Virus record (IMG/VR): IMGVR_UViG_3300019889_000007
Location: 24,763 to 88,762 of that record
DNA from: a virus
DNA length: 64,000 bases
Direction: 5' to 3' (one strand)
This document shows positions 24,454-32,183 of this stretch, piece by piece. How positions within the stretch are numbered: position 1 is the stretch's first letter; every line of letters begins with the position of its first letter. Under the pieces are notes generated by a model. It made no database searches. It was not told where the DNA came from and saw only the letters and a list, made by a program, of their open reading frames with translations. The translations under genes were made by a program, and so were the position numbers.

Positions 24454-24990
24454 TTGATACGAAAGAGAACCCATGAAACCTCGTCTGGCCGTGACCATAT
24501 CGTCCTGACCGCGTTCCTGATCGCCTGTGGCGCACCCAACCGCGACGTCAGAAACGAAGGCCCCCAAGCCACCGACCCTGCCGACACCTCCAGTGCCACC
24601 ACGGCCGCCGCCGATACTGACGCGGCCCTCGGCGAAACCCTCAACATCGACGAGGAAGCCCGCGTCACCGTCACCGAAGTCGACACGTCAGTGGAGTCGG
24701 ACAACCAGTTCGATGAGCCTCGCTACGGTGGCTACGCCTCCGCCGCCGTCGAAGTCGAAGCACTCGAATCGATGCTGGTCACCGTGACCGACTTTAAACT
24801 GATCGCCAAAGACGGCACTGCCTACAAATCCATGCTGTTCGTATACGGGTTCGACGGAGTGCTCGAACATCAGACCATCAAAGCCGGGCAGAAAGCCTCG
24901 GGCCTGGTCATATTCGATGTCGACCCGAAAAACCTCGGCGACGGCGGCCAAATTGAATACGACGGCTCCGCGTACTGGAGCTTCAAATAA
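24454..24990 (+). CDS. DUF4352-like lipoprotein with uncertain (possibly frameshifted) signal peptide
   Basis: About 178 residues from a TTG. LIAC is a lipobox after a short hydrophobic core, and the C-terminal ~110 residues read as an immunoglobulin-like DUF4352 domain (VEVEALESMLVTVTDFKLIAKDGTAYKSM...FDVDPKN). The only ATG with a good ribosome binding site (24474) is one frame away and reads MKPRLAVTISS then stop. A one-base indel would join that normal lipoprotein start to the IVLTAFLIAC core. Outer-surface or membrane-anchored in lysogens. Confidence 0.55.
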   Translation: MIRKRTHETSSGRDHIVLTAFLIACGAPNRDVRNEGPQATDPADTSSATTAAADTDAALGETLNIDEEARVTVTEVDTSVESDNQFDEPRYGGYASAAVEVEALESMLVTVTDFKLIAKDGTAYKSMLFVYGFDGVLEHQTIKAGQKASGLVIFDVDPKNLGDGGQIEYDGSAYWSFK

Positions 24991-25044
24991 CTTACGCCGT
25001 ATGTCGGCGACGGCGACCCTCCGTGCGTTATCGTCGATGTCAGA

Positions 25045-25082
25045 AGACCCCGGATGACCTCTGCTTGCATGTCACCGGGGTT
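25045..25082 (+). terminator. Hairpin terminator
   Basis: ACCCCGG and CCGGGGT with an inner TGAC/GTCA pair form a stem after the DUF4352 gene; a TT-rich stretch follows. Moderate support. Confidence 0.5.
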
Positions 25083-25179
25083 ATTGCATTCTCGCCGCCC
25101 GGCCAGCCATCGGGATACTGCGGCACCTGCACCCCGCATGCCCCGCCACCTGTCCATCTACCAAGGAGAACACCACAAA

Positions 25180-25632
25180 GTGATACCCAAACGGGTAGTC
25201 GTACGTGAAGGAATTTCGTACGGATTCATCGCTGCGGTCACCATGGCCATCATCGCAATCCTGGCCATCGGATGGTGGGGCTTTAGCGTCCTGATCGCCG
25301 AACCCAAAGGCATCGGCGACGAACACAAAGCCGTCAACGACGTCGACAACCGCATCCAATCCCAAGAGTGGTTCTTCGACACCTACAACGACATCCTGGC
25401 CGCCGACATCAACCTGCAACAGGCCGCCGAAGACAAAGCCGACAACCCCGGCGACGACTTCCACGCCACCAACTACACCGGCCTGAAATCCCACTGCCAA
25501 GGACTCGTCAGCGACTACAACGCCGAAGTCCACAAAGTAACGTCACGGGACTACCTGGACGAGCAACTGCCCGACAAGATCCTCGACACCAACCCGGCCA
25601 CAGACTGCAAGGAAGACAACCCGATCCAATGA
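25180..25632 (+). CDS. Membrane-anchored protein
   Basis: 150 residues from GTG with AAGGAG 11 bases upstream. One TM helix at about 18-40 (FIAAVTMAIIAILAIGWWGF) preceded by basic residues, followed by a helical extracellular part with two Cys (SHCQGL, TDCKED). It overlaps the next lipoprotein gene by ATGA. No family is recognised; the pair may be a superinfection or surface factor. Confidence 0.65.
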   Translation: MIPKRVVVREGISYGFIAAVTMAIIAILAIGWWGFSVLIAEPKGIGDEHKAVNDVDNRIQSQEWFFDTYNDILAADINLQQAAEDKADNPGDDFHATNYTGLKSHCQGLVSDYNAEVHKVTSRDYLDEQLPDKILDTNPATDCKEDNPIQ

Positions 25633-26237
25633 AAATCAGCATCGACATCACCAAACGCAGTCTCATCCGCGCCACCGCTTTGATCACCGTTGGCGCCGTA
25701 TTGACTGTCGCCATCACCGCGTGCACCTCGGCCAGCCCTGTGCAAGAGAAAAACCAGCAGATCACCGAAGAAGCGTTCGCCCAGCAAGAAGAAGCTGTTG
25801 GGTACCCGCTGGACGAGATGACGAACTCGCTGGAACGTCAGAACCTTCGCGAGCGTCTCCTGCGGTACAACAACCCGAACAAAATTTCCTACATCTACCT
25901 GCTGTCCGAAATGGGCGGCATCTACGCCTACTACACAGTCGAAGGCAAGGTCACGGCCAACGGCTCGCAAATGCTGGCCCAAGACCTGCTGACCAGGAAA
26001 TGCGACGGCGGCGGCGGTACATGCAGCGAACCCATGGTCACCACCGGTCCCGGTGACGACGGCTCCTACGGCCCCAGCGAACCCGGCATCTTCTTCTTCA
26101 CCACCGACGGTGTCATGGTGACCTGGTCAGGCCCATACCTGATGACCGACGCGCCCATGAAAATCGACGAAGGATCAGTCACCCTGGAATACCAAGACGG
26201 CTCCAAACCCTCTTCCACCAGCGGCGAACAAGACTAA
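25629..26237 (+). CDS. Lipoprotein
   Basis: 202 residues. Signal peptide with basic N-region (MKISIDITKRSLIRATAL) and lipobox ITAC at about 31-34. The mature part is alpha/beta with a Cys pair (KCDGGGGTC) and a Gly/Asp-rich loop. Translationally coupled to the upstream membrane protein. No family is recognised. A large GC-rich hairpin follows. Confidence 0.7.
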   Translation: MKISIDITKRSLIRATALITVGAVLTVAITACTSASPVQEKNQQITEEAFAQQEEAVGYPLDEMTNSLERQNLRERLLRYNNPNKISYIYLLSEMGGIYAYYTVEGKVTANGSQMLAQDLLTRKCDGGGGTCSEPMVTTGPGDDGSYGPSEPGIFFFTTDGVMVTWSGPYLMTDAPMKIDEGSVTLEYQDGSKPSSTSGEQD

Positions 26238-26248
26238 AGATCCACAAA

Positions 26249-26280
26249 GGGGCCGGGCGTCGCGCGACGCCCGGCCCTTC
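26249..26280 (+). terminator. GC-rich hairpin terminator
   Basis: GGGCCGGGCGTCG and CGACGCCCGGCCC form a perfect 13-bp stem with a 2-base loop, then TTCTCC. It ends the lipoprotein operon. Confidence 0.7.
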
Positions 26281-26324
26281 TCCTGCCATACCCTCACCCT
26301 AACAACCACTACCAAGGGGCACCC

Positions 26325-26642
26325 ATGGCACAAGAGACAGATCCACACAGGATCACCCACCAGGAGATACAGCGGCGAGTGCTGCTGCACGACGTCAACG
26401 ACGAAACCGGCAAGGTCATGACCGGCGTCAGGTACCACTTCCTGTCGCTCATGACCACCCTGGCCGACGTCCTGCCAGTGTGCAAAGAGACATCGCGGGC
26501 GATCAACAGCCTCGACGACGCCCTGCGTGAATCCATCTCCGCGCTGGCTCGTCACCAGGACGGCCTCGACCTGGATGCCAGCCACAAACGGCTGATGGAC
26601 ATGGTCAACGCCACCAACACGGACACGGCGACCAATAAGTAA
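26325..26642 (+). CDS. Hypothetical helical protein
   Basis: 105 residues, ATG with AAGGGG upstream. Almost entirely helical (HFLSLMTTLADVLPVCKETSRAINSLDDALRESISAL), with a regular Leu pattern that suggests a coiled coil or helical bundle. No family is recognised. Confidence 0.6.
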   Translation: MAQETDPHRITHQEIQRRVLLHDVNDETGKVMTGVRYHFLSLMTTLADVLPVCKETSRAINSLDDALRESISALARHQDGLDLDASHKRLMDMVNATNTDTATNK

Positions 26643-26734
26643 AATCCCGAGTCGTAGCCGCTGCGGCGCCATTGGAAGTGTGCCAACCCCAATTGGCCGG
26701 GACGCCTGGCCCCGCAGCGGCTACCCCCAGACAC

Positions 26735-26760
26735 AGAAAAAGCGGCCCGCTTGGGGCCGC
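26735..26760 (-). terminator. Rho-independent terminator (minus)
   Basis: On the minus strand GCGGCCC and GGGCCGC pair around a short loop and are followed by TTTTTC, just downstream of the minus gene ending at 26776. Confidence 0.75.
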
Positions 26761-26775
26761 CGCGTACCACCGGTC

Positions 26776-26994
26776 TTACGCGGTTCGCAACTCCGCGTAC
26801 CTGTCCATTCGGGCAGCCGCCTCAATCACCGCCGAATGATCCCCCTCGTGTTCGCTCTTACGCAGACACCAGGCGTCGAAAGCAACGGCGGTAGAGGCCC
26901 CACATTCGCCGCAGGCGGCCTGGCGGTGCTTGAACCTAGGTACGACCGCCGAGAACTCGTGCAGCTCTACGTTGGCCAACCAGGGCGGTGTCAT
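26776..26994 (-). CDS. Small Cys-containing protein
   Basis: 72 residues, with CGECG near residue 28 and a second Cys (WC) near 43 followed by a His/Glu/Asp-rich stretch (SEHEGDH). Coupled to the upstream gene by ATGA. A zinc-binding fold is plausible. Last gene of the GH26 operon. Confidence 0.6.
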   Translation of the reverse strand: MTPPWLANVELHEFSAVVPRFKHRQAACGECGASTAVAFDAWCLRKSEHEGDHSAVIEAAARMDRYAELRTA

Positions 26995-27194
26995 GAGGTC
27001 CCCTTCTTTCGGATCGCGACGGCCGCGTTCATCGCCGCGCAGAACTGTGCGGCAACTTCGCCACTGAACATGACACCCATGAACTCACCCTCGGTGTCGC
27101 CATTGCGGTGCCGGTAGATGTTGCGGTCCTGGCTGCGGCCGACCCGCCACCATTCGTCGGGGTCAAGGATGTCGACAGCCGGTTTCTCAGTCAT
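26991..27194 (-). CDS. Hypothetical protein
   Basis: 67 residues, acidic N-terminus (VDILDPDEWWRVGRS), helical C-terminus ending in basic residues. It overlaps both neighbours by ATGA. A common type of short actinophage protein (DPDEWW) with no known function. Confidence 0.55.
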   Translation of the reverse strand: MTEKPAVDILDPDEWWRVGRSQDRNIYRHRNGDTEGEFMGVMFSGEVAAQFCAAMNAAVAIRKKGTS

Positions 27195-28150
27195 GTTTTC
27201 TTCTCCTGCTTTGGGCAGCTGAACGCCGGGTGCGAGACGAATGCCTTGTACGCGGCCATCTTCTCAGGAAACGGGTCACCGGCGTCGTCGTATCCCAGCC
27301 GTAGACCAGGATCAGCGTGAGTGCCCGGTGAGTCGAACACCATCCACGCTTTTATCTGCGGAAACTTGTCAAAGTTCAGGACCTCGGTGGCCTGGTTGAC
27401 GTATGACACCGCCGTATTGGAATCCACTTTAGAGATTCCCCATTCGATGACTCCCAACGGTTTTCCGCTCATCTCGTACTTGTCGAGTTGGGCCAAGAAT
27501 CCGTTGATGTTCACCGTCAAGTACGGCCGGGCGTTCGAACCATAGGCGTTGAACATGATCCAGTCGACCAGGCCATCGCCGGGATACAGCTTGGGGATCA
27601 GATGATCCCACTTCGGATAGTTCATGTAGTCGATGAACCACACCACGTTGTCGACACCGAGGTTGTCAAACCGAGCGCGAACGTTGGCCCACATCCCCCG
27701 GTACTGCGCCGCCGTCCCACACGAACCGCTGCTCTGATGACTGACGTCAGGATCTTCACCGACATCGTTCTCCGCCTCGTGGTGCAGCGTCAAGAACACC
27801 TTCTTCGGTGCCAACTGCTTGATCTTCTGGGCTGCTGCGTCGATACGGGTGTTGATCTCGGCGACGTCACCACCGGCGTCGCGCCACAACCGCACCGGCT
27901 TCCAATTGTGCACCACAATGGAATCTTGCGTGGTGGCCCAATCGACCACGTGCGAATCGGAGAACGGCAGCTCCCGACGCGATGCGAACGCGTGCACCAT
28001 ATCGAGCCGACGACCAATCCGCTCCTGGTGGTACTCGTGCTGGGCCTTGAAGTCTTTACCGACCTGCGGATACCCGGCGGCACGAGCGCCCAACCAGGGA
28101 CGACAGGAGTTGACCAGGATTTCGTTGACGTCGCAGACATGCTCGACCAT
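27191..28150 (-). CDS. GH26-like (beta-mannanase fold) glycoside hydrolase
   Basis: 319 residues. TIM-barrel-like strand/helix alternation with the two acidic catalytic positions of clan GH-A: HHEAEN (Glu125, the acid/base) and VIEWGIS (Glu236, the nucleophile). Also WFIDYMNYPKWD and FNAYGSNARPYL as substrate-cleft segments. Without an N-terminal signal peptide it may be a virion-associated hydrolase that attacks cell-surface glycan, or part of the lysis machinery. It is coupled with two small genes downstream and a one-TM protein upstream. Confidence 0.7.
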   Translation of the reverse strand: MVEHVCDVNEILVNSCRPWLGARAAGYPQVGKDFKAQHEYHQERIGRRLDMVHAFASRRELPFSDSHVVDWATTQDSIVVHNWKPVRLWRDAGGDVAEINTRIDAAAQKIKQLAPKKVFLTLHHEAENDVGEDPDVSHQSSGSCGTAAQYRGMWANVRARFDNLGVDNVVWFIDYMNYPKWDHLIPKLYPGDGLVDWIMFNAYGSNARPYLTVNINGFLAQLDKYEMSGKPLGVIEWGISKVDSNTAVSYVNQATEVLNFDKFPQIKAWMVFDSPGTHADPGLRLGYDDAGDPFPEKMAAYKAFVSHPAFSCPKQEKKT

Positions 28151-28159
28151 CAGGACACC

Positions 28160-28453
28160 CTACAGTTCGGGAGCCTTTTTCTCGGTGATCGGCTTCTGGT
28201 TTCTCCGGGCTTCAGTCTCAGCGATCGCCCTGATCAGCTCATCCAGCTTCTTGACGCTCTCGGGGTCATCGATCCGGACTTTCATCTCCAGATCTGCCGG
28301 GCCGGGCTTACACATGTCGTACACGCGATCGTTGAAATCCGAGAGCCTGTTACCGGTGAAATCCAGTGAGTTCCTTATGGACAACAAAATCAACATGACA
28401 CCGATCAAAGCGACACACACACCGACGAACCCAAGGCCGACAACGATTTCCAT
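28160..28453 (-). CDS. One-TM membrane protein with coiled coil
   Basis: 97 residues. An N-terminal TM helix at ~4-26 (VVGLGFVGVCVALIGVMLIL) is followed by a polar helical tail (KVRIDDPESVKKLDELIRAI) rich in charged residues. N-in or N-out topology is uncertain. It is the first gene of the GH26 operon; holin or spanin are possible but not shown. Confidence 0.6.
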   Translation of the reverse strand: MEIVVGLGFVGVCVALIGVMLILLSIRNSLDFTGNRLSDFNDRVYDMCKPGPADLEMKVRIDDPESVKKLDELIRAIAETEARRNQKPITEKKAPEL

Positions 28454-28480
28454 GCCGTCAAACCTCTCATGAGCACAGGG

Positions 28481-28514
28481 CGAGGGGCCAGGCTGGTGTG
28501 GACCTGGCCCCTCG
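28481..28514. terminator. GC-rich hairpin
   Basis: CGAGGGGCCAGG and CCTGGCCCCTCG form a perfect 12-bp stem between the DUF397 operon and the GH26 operon. Either a terminator for readthrough or a leader structure of the GH26 operon. Confidence 0.6.
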
Positions 28515-28661
28515 TTTGGGTGTGTGCAGGCAATACATTGACGATGACAGTCACGGGGATGGAACCGGAACCGCCAGAGCGCAGTCTATCGTCATCACCC
28601 GTTCGCGCACGGTAGTTGCGTAACAAAATGTCACACAACCGTGGCAAACTTGATAAACCCT

Positions 28662-28701
28662 AAAAACCGTTGGGGCGTCTCTGAGCCGGGACGCCTCAAC
28701 G
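28662..28701 (-). terminator. Rho-independent terminator (minus)
   Basis: Minus strand CGTTGAGGCGTC and GACGCCCCAACG form a 12-bp stem with one G-U, followed by GTTTTTAGG. It directly follows the DUF397 gene. The ~150 bases from here to 28515 show no gene. Confidence 0.85.
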
Positions 28702-28703
28702 AC

Positions 28704-28886
28704 CTAGCAGCCCAGCTCGGTACGAGCAGCCTGCTTCAGGGCCTCGAAATCGCCAGCGGTCAAGGTCATGACCTGCGAAGTGTGCTTGCTGTCCCGCACG
28801 CGCGGAACACCATCGAGAAACCCGATCTCGACACAGTTGTTTGAAGGCTGGCTGCTCCGGCTTGCTTTCTTCCATTCAGTGTTCAT
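28704..28886 (-). CDS. DUF397-domain protein
   Basis: 60 residues: WKKASRSSQPSNNCVEIGFLDG...VRDSKHTSQVMTLTAGDFEALKQAA matches the DUF397 pattern (W.KSS.S...CVEV....V.VRDSK.P....L.f....F..F). In actinomycetes, DUF397 genes are typically next to XRE/DUF5753 regulators and antagonise or modulate them. It overlaps the regulator by 11 bases on the same strand. A terminator follows immediately. Confidence 0.9.
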   Translation of the reverse strand: MNTEWKKASRSSQPSNNCVEIGFLDGVPRVRDSKHTSQVMTLTAGDFEALKQAARTELGC

Positions 28887-29748
28887 TCAGATACTCCTTG
28901 AGTGTTATGCAGTGTTCAGCAGTTCCATCGAACATTCGTTGGAATTGATCTGCTGCGATCGGATGAAGGCTGGCGTCAATATATCGAGCCGACCTGCCAC
29001 CTTCTTCGTACACTGTCGTCGGATCATCGGGGTTGTCAAACTCCAAGATAATGAACCGGCGTTGAATGCATGGATGCGCCCCGAGCCACGGGGGGATCAC
29101 CGATATTGTGACATTTGGGTGCTCAGATTTTTCGATCAAGTGGTCGATCTGTTCCTTCATGACCTCTGGTCCACCGACCAGGTTCTCCACAGACGCGAAA
29201 CTCATCAAGTAGTTGATGACCAGGCCATCATCGACCCGTTTCATTATCTTCTGAGTGCGTCCCATCCGAGATTCCACGAACGTCGTGATGTCGGGCCTTG
29301 GGAGGTTGTTGGCCAACATCGTGTTTCGGACGCTACGAAACACCGCCTCTGTGTAGGATTTTGTTTGAAAGTATCCTGAAATGAGGGATTCCGAGTGCTC
29401 ATGCATCGTTGATGCAATCTGTTCAAGTTCCAAAAGCGTGAACATCCCCTGTGTGAACGCCCCGTCGATGAGCCGTTCATACGATGGTTTGATACCCGTC
29501 TGGACCGCCTGATTCTTCAGTTCGTCGCGTAGTGTGCCCGAGCCGATTCCGTAGAGATCCAACAGTGCCGAGACAGTGCCGACTTTGACTTTGGCTTTGC
29601 CGATACCGTTTTCGATGGTGTTCAGCGTGGATGTGCAGCACACTCCGGACTCTGCGACATCTTCTTGTGTTTTGCCAGCTTCTTTGCGCAATCGCTGCAA
29701 CGTGCGTCCGAGCTGGCGCTTATGCATTCGTGGTTGTGGCGCGGTCAT
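28876..29748 (-). CDS. XRE-family regulator with DUF5753 domain
   Basis: 290 residues. Residues ~10-65 are the HTH (LGRTLQRLRKEAGKTQEDVAESG...LNTIENG). Residues ~95-280 fit DUF5753 (a LLELEQIASTMHEHSESLISGYFQT start, SRMGRTQKIM, LIEKSEHPNVTISVIP, VYEE). These proteins are the regulators of XRE-DUF397 pairs that abound in filamentous actinomycetes and control development and antibiotic genes. Presence in a phage points to host capture and possibly to lysogeny control. A palindrome at 29775-29789 near its start may be its operator. Confidence 0.88.
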   Translation of the reverse strand: MTAPQPRMHKRQLGRTLQRLRKEAGKTQEDVAESGVCCTSTLNTIENGIGKAKVKVGTVSALLDLYGIGSGTLRDELKNQAVQTGIKPSYERLIDGAFTQGMFTLLELEQIASTMHEHSESLISGYFQTKSYTEAVFRSVRNTMLANNLPRPDITTFVESRMGRTQKIMKRVDDGLVINYLMSFASVENLVGGPEVMKEQIDHLIEKSEHPNVTISVIPPWLGAHPCIQRRFIILEFDNPDDPTTVYEEGGRSARYIDASLHPIAADQFQRMFDGTAEHCITLKEYLNEH

Positions 29749-29774
29749 GCATCCACCGTACCTCCAATTTTTAC

Positions 29775-29789
29775 CTCCAGAAACTGGAG
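29775..29789. promoter_or_regulatory. Putative XRE operator palindrome
   Basis: CTCCAG-AAA-CTGGAG is a perfect palindrome 27 bases before the start of the XRE/DUF5753 gene, and a further half site (CTCCAATTTTT) is just beside it. Likely autoregulatory site; inference. Confidence 0.5.
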
Positions 29790-29982
29790 CTTGGCATTAC
29801 GGTTGCGTCACGTTTAGCTTTAAGGGTGGCACCGCCTGTCGTGACAGGGTGAAGAGACATCTCCTGTGTGAAGACACGACAGACGGTGAGTCGGATGACT
29901 GGGAGTTCTCCGGCTCTATGTACCGAGGTTGCTAAGAGGTGCCTGGTACTGGGGTTCTCCTCCATTTTCGAAAGGAGAGCGC

Positions 29983-30258
29983 ATGCCTGTTTCTGTTTCT
30001 GAGCGGTATGTGAATCGTGATCTTGCGACGATGGAGCGATTCCTCGCTCACGGTGTCGCCGCCGATGGTTTCTGCCGGATGCAGAGCTGCGGTGAACGGT
30101 GGCCGTGTTCCACGCATCGTCATGATGAGCAGTACATCGGCACCCACATCATCGATTTCGTACAACCGTACCAGAGTCCTAATCCGGTGAATGTCGAGTT
30201 CCGACACTCACCGGATCGCAGACCAACACCTTTTCGACGGGACTACCGGACCGGGTAG
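29983..30258 (+). CDS. Hypothetical protein
   Basis: 91 residues, ATG with AAGGAG seven bases upstream. CRMQSCGERWPC...HRHDEQ at ~28-46 carries Cys and His spacing for zinc. Divergent from the XRE/DUF5753 gene, so it may be regulated by it. The N-terminal helix is NRDLATMERFLAHG; the C-terminus is proline-rich. Confidence 0.6.
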   Translation: MPVSVSERYVNRDLATMERFLAHGVAADGFCRMQSCGERWPCSTHRHDEQYIGTHIIDFVQPYQSPNPVNVEFRHSPDRRPTPFRRDYRTG

Positions 30259-30328
30259 CCCTTCTCACAAAGGCGCGGCACGACACCCAGTGGCCGTATC
30301 CGCACCGCTGTTTGAATTGAGATCACTC

Positions 30329-30847
30329 ATGAGTGTGACACTGGCGCCCATCAGGCGCAAGAGCCGAACGACCGATGCAACACACATCACGCTCGGCGCC
30401 GTACCTCTGTTCCATACCGTCACCGACAGCAACACCGACACCAACATCCAGTTCGGTGTCCCGCACCGCAACCAGATCGGATCGCGAAAGTCCGACCCGA
30501 TCGATCTGCTGTGGGACGCCGGAGCGACCTTCATCAAGGTCGGCATCCTCAACGAGGTCAAAGTGACCGCCACGCACGTGGAGGTCGAAGGCTATATCGA
30601 GCCGGGCTCGTTTTCACAGGTCGCTTTGGGGAGCCTGCGCAGTAACACACCGGTGTGGGCGTGCCCGAAGCTGACATGGGAGCCATCCGACATCACTAAG
30701 GTCTACGGCGCCGCCAGCATCATCTCCGGGTGGCGTTTCGACCGACAGATCATGCTGACCACCAACGAGCGACACCAGGCGTGGCCGTACCGGTTGACAC
30801 CGATCATGATGCAGGTCGGCGCCGGTGGCGCCCCACTGACTCAGTGA
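30329..30847 (+). CDS. Hypothetical beta-rich protein
   Basis: 172 residues from the ATG at 30329 (the frame opens earlier). Beta-rich (THITLGAVPLFHTV, ILNEVKVTATHVEVEGYIEPGSF, LTWEPSDITKV). Contains no Cys except WACPKL. Capsid- or tail-like small virion protein is one possibility, but nothing fixes the function. Confidence 0.5.
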   Translation: MSVTLAPIRRKSRTTDATHITLGAVPLFHTVTDSNTDTNIQFGVPHRNQIGSRKSDPIDLLWDAGATFIKVGILNEVKVTATHVEVEGYIEPGSFSQVALGSLRSNTPVWACPKLTWEPSDITKVYGAASIISGWRFDRQIMLTTNERHQAWPYRLTPIMMQVGAGGAPLTQ

Positions 30848-30914
30848 CGGCACGGGGGGCATACTGATCGGGACGTGCCACGAGTTCTGTCACAAGTCCC
30901 CATGGCGCGCAACT

Positions 30915-30967
30915 GGGGACCGCATGTATCGCATGCGGTCCCCGACAACGTTCTCTCCCCTTTTTTT
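30915..30967 (+). terminator. Hairpin with delayed T run
   Basis: GGGGACCGCATG and CATGCGGTCCCC form a perfect 12-bp stem with a 5-base loop, followed 17 bases later by seven T. Likely a terminator after the 30847 gene. Confidence 0.7.
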
Positions 30968-30988
30968 CAGGAAGTACTTTTACCCCCC

Positions 30989-31252
30989 GTGAATACCCAC
31001 CCTCGTCCTGTCAACGCGTTCTCCTTCTGGGAACAGCGCCTCTGGTTGGCGCTCAACACCGATGACCCCAACCCCACGATCAGGCATCTGGTGCAACGCC
31101 TTGAAACCGTCGCTGTGGCCACCGGAACGCCGGTGCGGTGGCTCGTCCCCAGAACCGCCACATACCTGGCCACCGGTGAGTCGGACAGGCTGGTGGGATT
31201 CATGACCGGAAGGACACATGACCTCTGCCTCGCCGGGCATGGACCTGGCTAG
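30989..31252 (+). CDS. Hypothetical protein
   Basis: 87 residues from GTG at 30989. Helical, with RLWLALNTDDPNPTIRHLVQRLETVAVATG. The AGGAAG site lies about 14 bases upstream, far but possible. It overlaps the next gene by 35 bases. Confidence 0.45.
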   Translation: MNTHPRPVNAFSFWEQRLWLALNTDDPNPTIRHLVQRLETVAVATGTPVRWLVPRTATYLATGESDRLVGFMTGRTHDLCLAGHGPG

Positions 31253-31475
31253 CCTGGGATGCGCCGCCCTGATGGGCGGCATCATAATTTTCCTGCTCCT
31301 GGTAGTGGCCGGGAAGCACTACGGCATCACCGCGCGGTTCAGCGTCGCGATGTCCCGGTTGTTCGGATGGCTGGCTGCCGTCGCGGTGCTGATCGTGGTG
31401 CTGCTGGCACTGGTTCAGGAAGTGACCGGCATACCAGTCCTGAACGACACGATGAGCAATTTGTCCGATAAGTAA
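31218..31475 (+). CDS. Two-TM membrane protein, holin-like
   Basis: 85 residues with TM segments at ~14-32 (LGCAALMGGIIIFLLLVVAG) and ~49-67 (WLAAVAVLIVVLLALVQEV). A short polar tail ends in NLSDK. Size and topology fit a class II holin, but it is 10 kb from the lysin and next to accessory genes. Confidence 0.55.
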   Translation: MTSASPGMDLASLGCAALMGGIIIFLLLVVAGKHYGITARFSVAMSRLFGWLAAVAVLIVVLLALVQEVTGIPVLNDTMSNLSDK

Positions 31476-31582
31476 AAATTGTGTCAAGTAAGCGACATAG
31501 ATCCCTTTGACCGCTACAGTTGGTTACACCTCGTTGCCAACCGTTTACACCACGGGGGGTAGCGATCTTCAAAGGGGATCAA

Positions 31583-31622
31583 GATGCGGCCGGACGGGGC
31601 CAAACAATAATCCGGCCGCATC
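31583..31622. repeat. 12-bp inverted repeat upstream of SSI gene
   Basis: GATGCGGCCGGA and TCCGGCCGCATC pair perfectly around a 16-base loop. It lies 23 bases before the SSI-like ATG and could be an attenuator, terminator or leader structure. Confidence 0.6.
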
Positions 31623-31644
31623 GACACTTCATCGGACCGGGACT

Positions 31645-32046
31645 ATGACCAAAAAGATCATCGCCGTACTCGTAGCTATCGCGGCCGTCACCGCGTTGGT
31701 CGCGTCACCAGCCCAAGCCCACGCCACCGCCGAAGCCACATCAGCACTGTTCCTGGCCGTGCAAAGCCACGACCGTACCGACACCGCAACATTGACCTGC
31801 CAGCCACCAGGCGGTACGCATCCGCGAGCAGCGGCATCGTGCCGGGCCATCACCCAGGCGGGTGGCGACTTGACGCAGCTGTCGGGATTGCCCGACCAGG
31901 TATGCACCGACCAGTACGAACCGGTCACGGCCATGGCCGTCGGTTCCTGGAAGGGGCGACCGATCTTCTACCTTCGCACGTTCGGCAACGACTGCGAAAT
32001 GGACCGCGCTACCTTCCCGGTCTTCGCGCTTACCAGGGGCGTGTAA
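31645..32046 (+). CDS. Secreted SSI-family (Streptomyces subtilisin inhibitor-like) protease inhibitor
   Basis: 133 residues. A signal peptide (MTKKIIAVLVAIAAVTALVA...AQA) with cleavage expected near residue 25. The mature part follows the SSI (MEROPS I16) pattern: LTCxPPGGTHP, SCRAI, GGDL, VC-x-x-x-YEPV, VGSWKG, F-x-NDCEMD and the closing VFAL, with the four cysteines 52, 66, 87 and 117 in the right order for the two SSI disulfides. The reactive loop reads C-T-D-Q-Y-E-P, so P1 is Asp89 instead of the Met, Lys or Leu usual in the family. Expected to inhibit a secreted serine protease outside the host cell. Coupled by TAATG to the next small gene. Confidence 0.88.
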   Translation: MTKKIIAVLVAIAAVTALVASPAQAHATAEATSALFLAVQSHDRTDTATLTCQPPGGTHPRAAASCRAITQAGGDLTQLSGLPDQVCTDQYEPVTAMAVGSWKGRPIFYLRTFGNDCEMDRATFPVFALTRGV

Positions 32047-32183
32047 TGACCGAGCAGCAGCAACAGGGCAAAAAAGGAAACCAGTTTCTGGCAGTGTTCC
32101 TGTTGCTGCTGCTTTTCGCGGGACTAGCCGCCATCTGTGTCGGCGCTGCCGCCGCGCTAGCTGCCCTCGGCATAATCAGCTAG
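32046..32183 (+). CDS. 45-residue single-TM protein
   Basis: The ATG overlaps the stop of the SSI gene (TAATG). Polar N-terminus (MTEQQQQGKKGNQ) followed by one long hydrophobic helix to the end. It overlaps the tail of the convergent minus gene by 27 bases. Confidence 0.6.
   Translation: MTEQQQQGKKGNQFLAVFLLLLLFAGLAAICVGAAAALAALGIIS

Noticed and set aside
28641-28844. + strand ORF opposite DUF397
   Set aside because: The minus strand encodes a clear DUF397 protein; the + frame is its shadow.
30191-30328. Longer start of the beta-rich gene at 30329
   Set aside because: Runs across the end of the previous gene and is of poor composition; the ATG at 30329 has a ribosome binding site.
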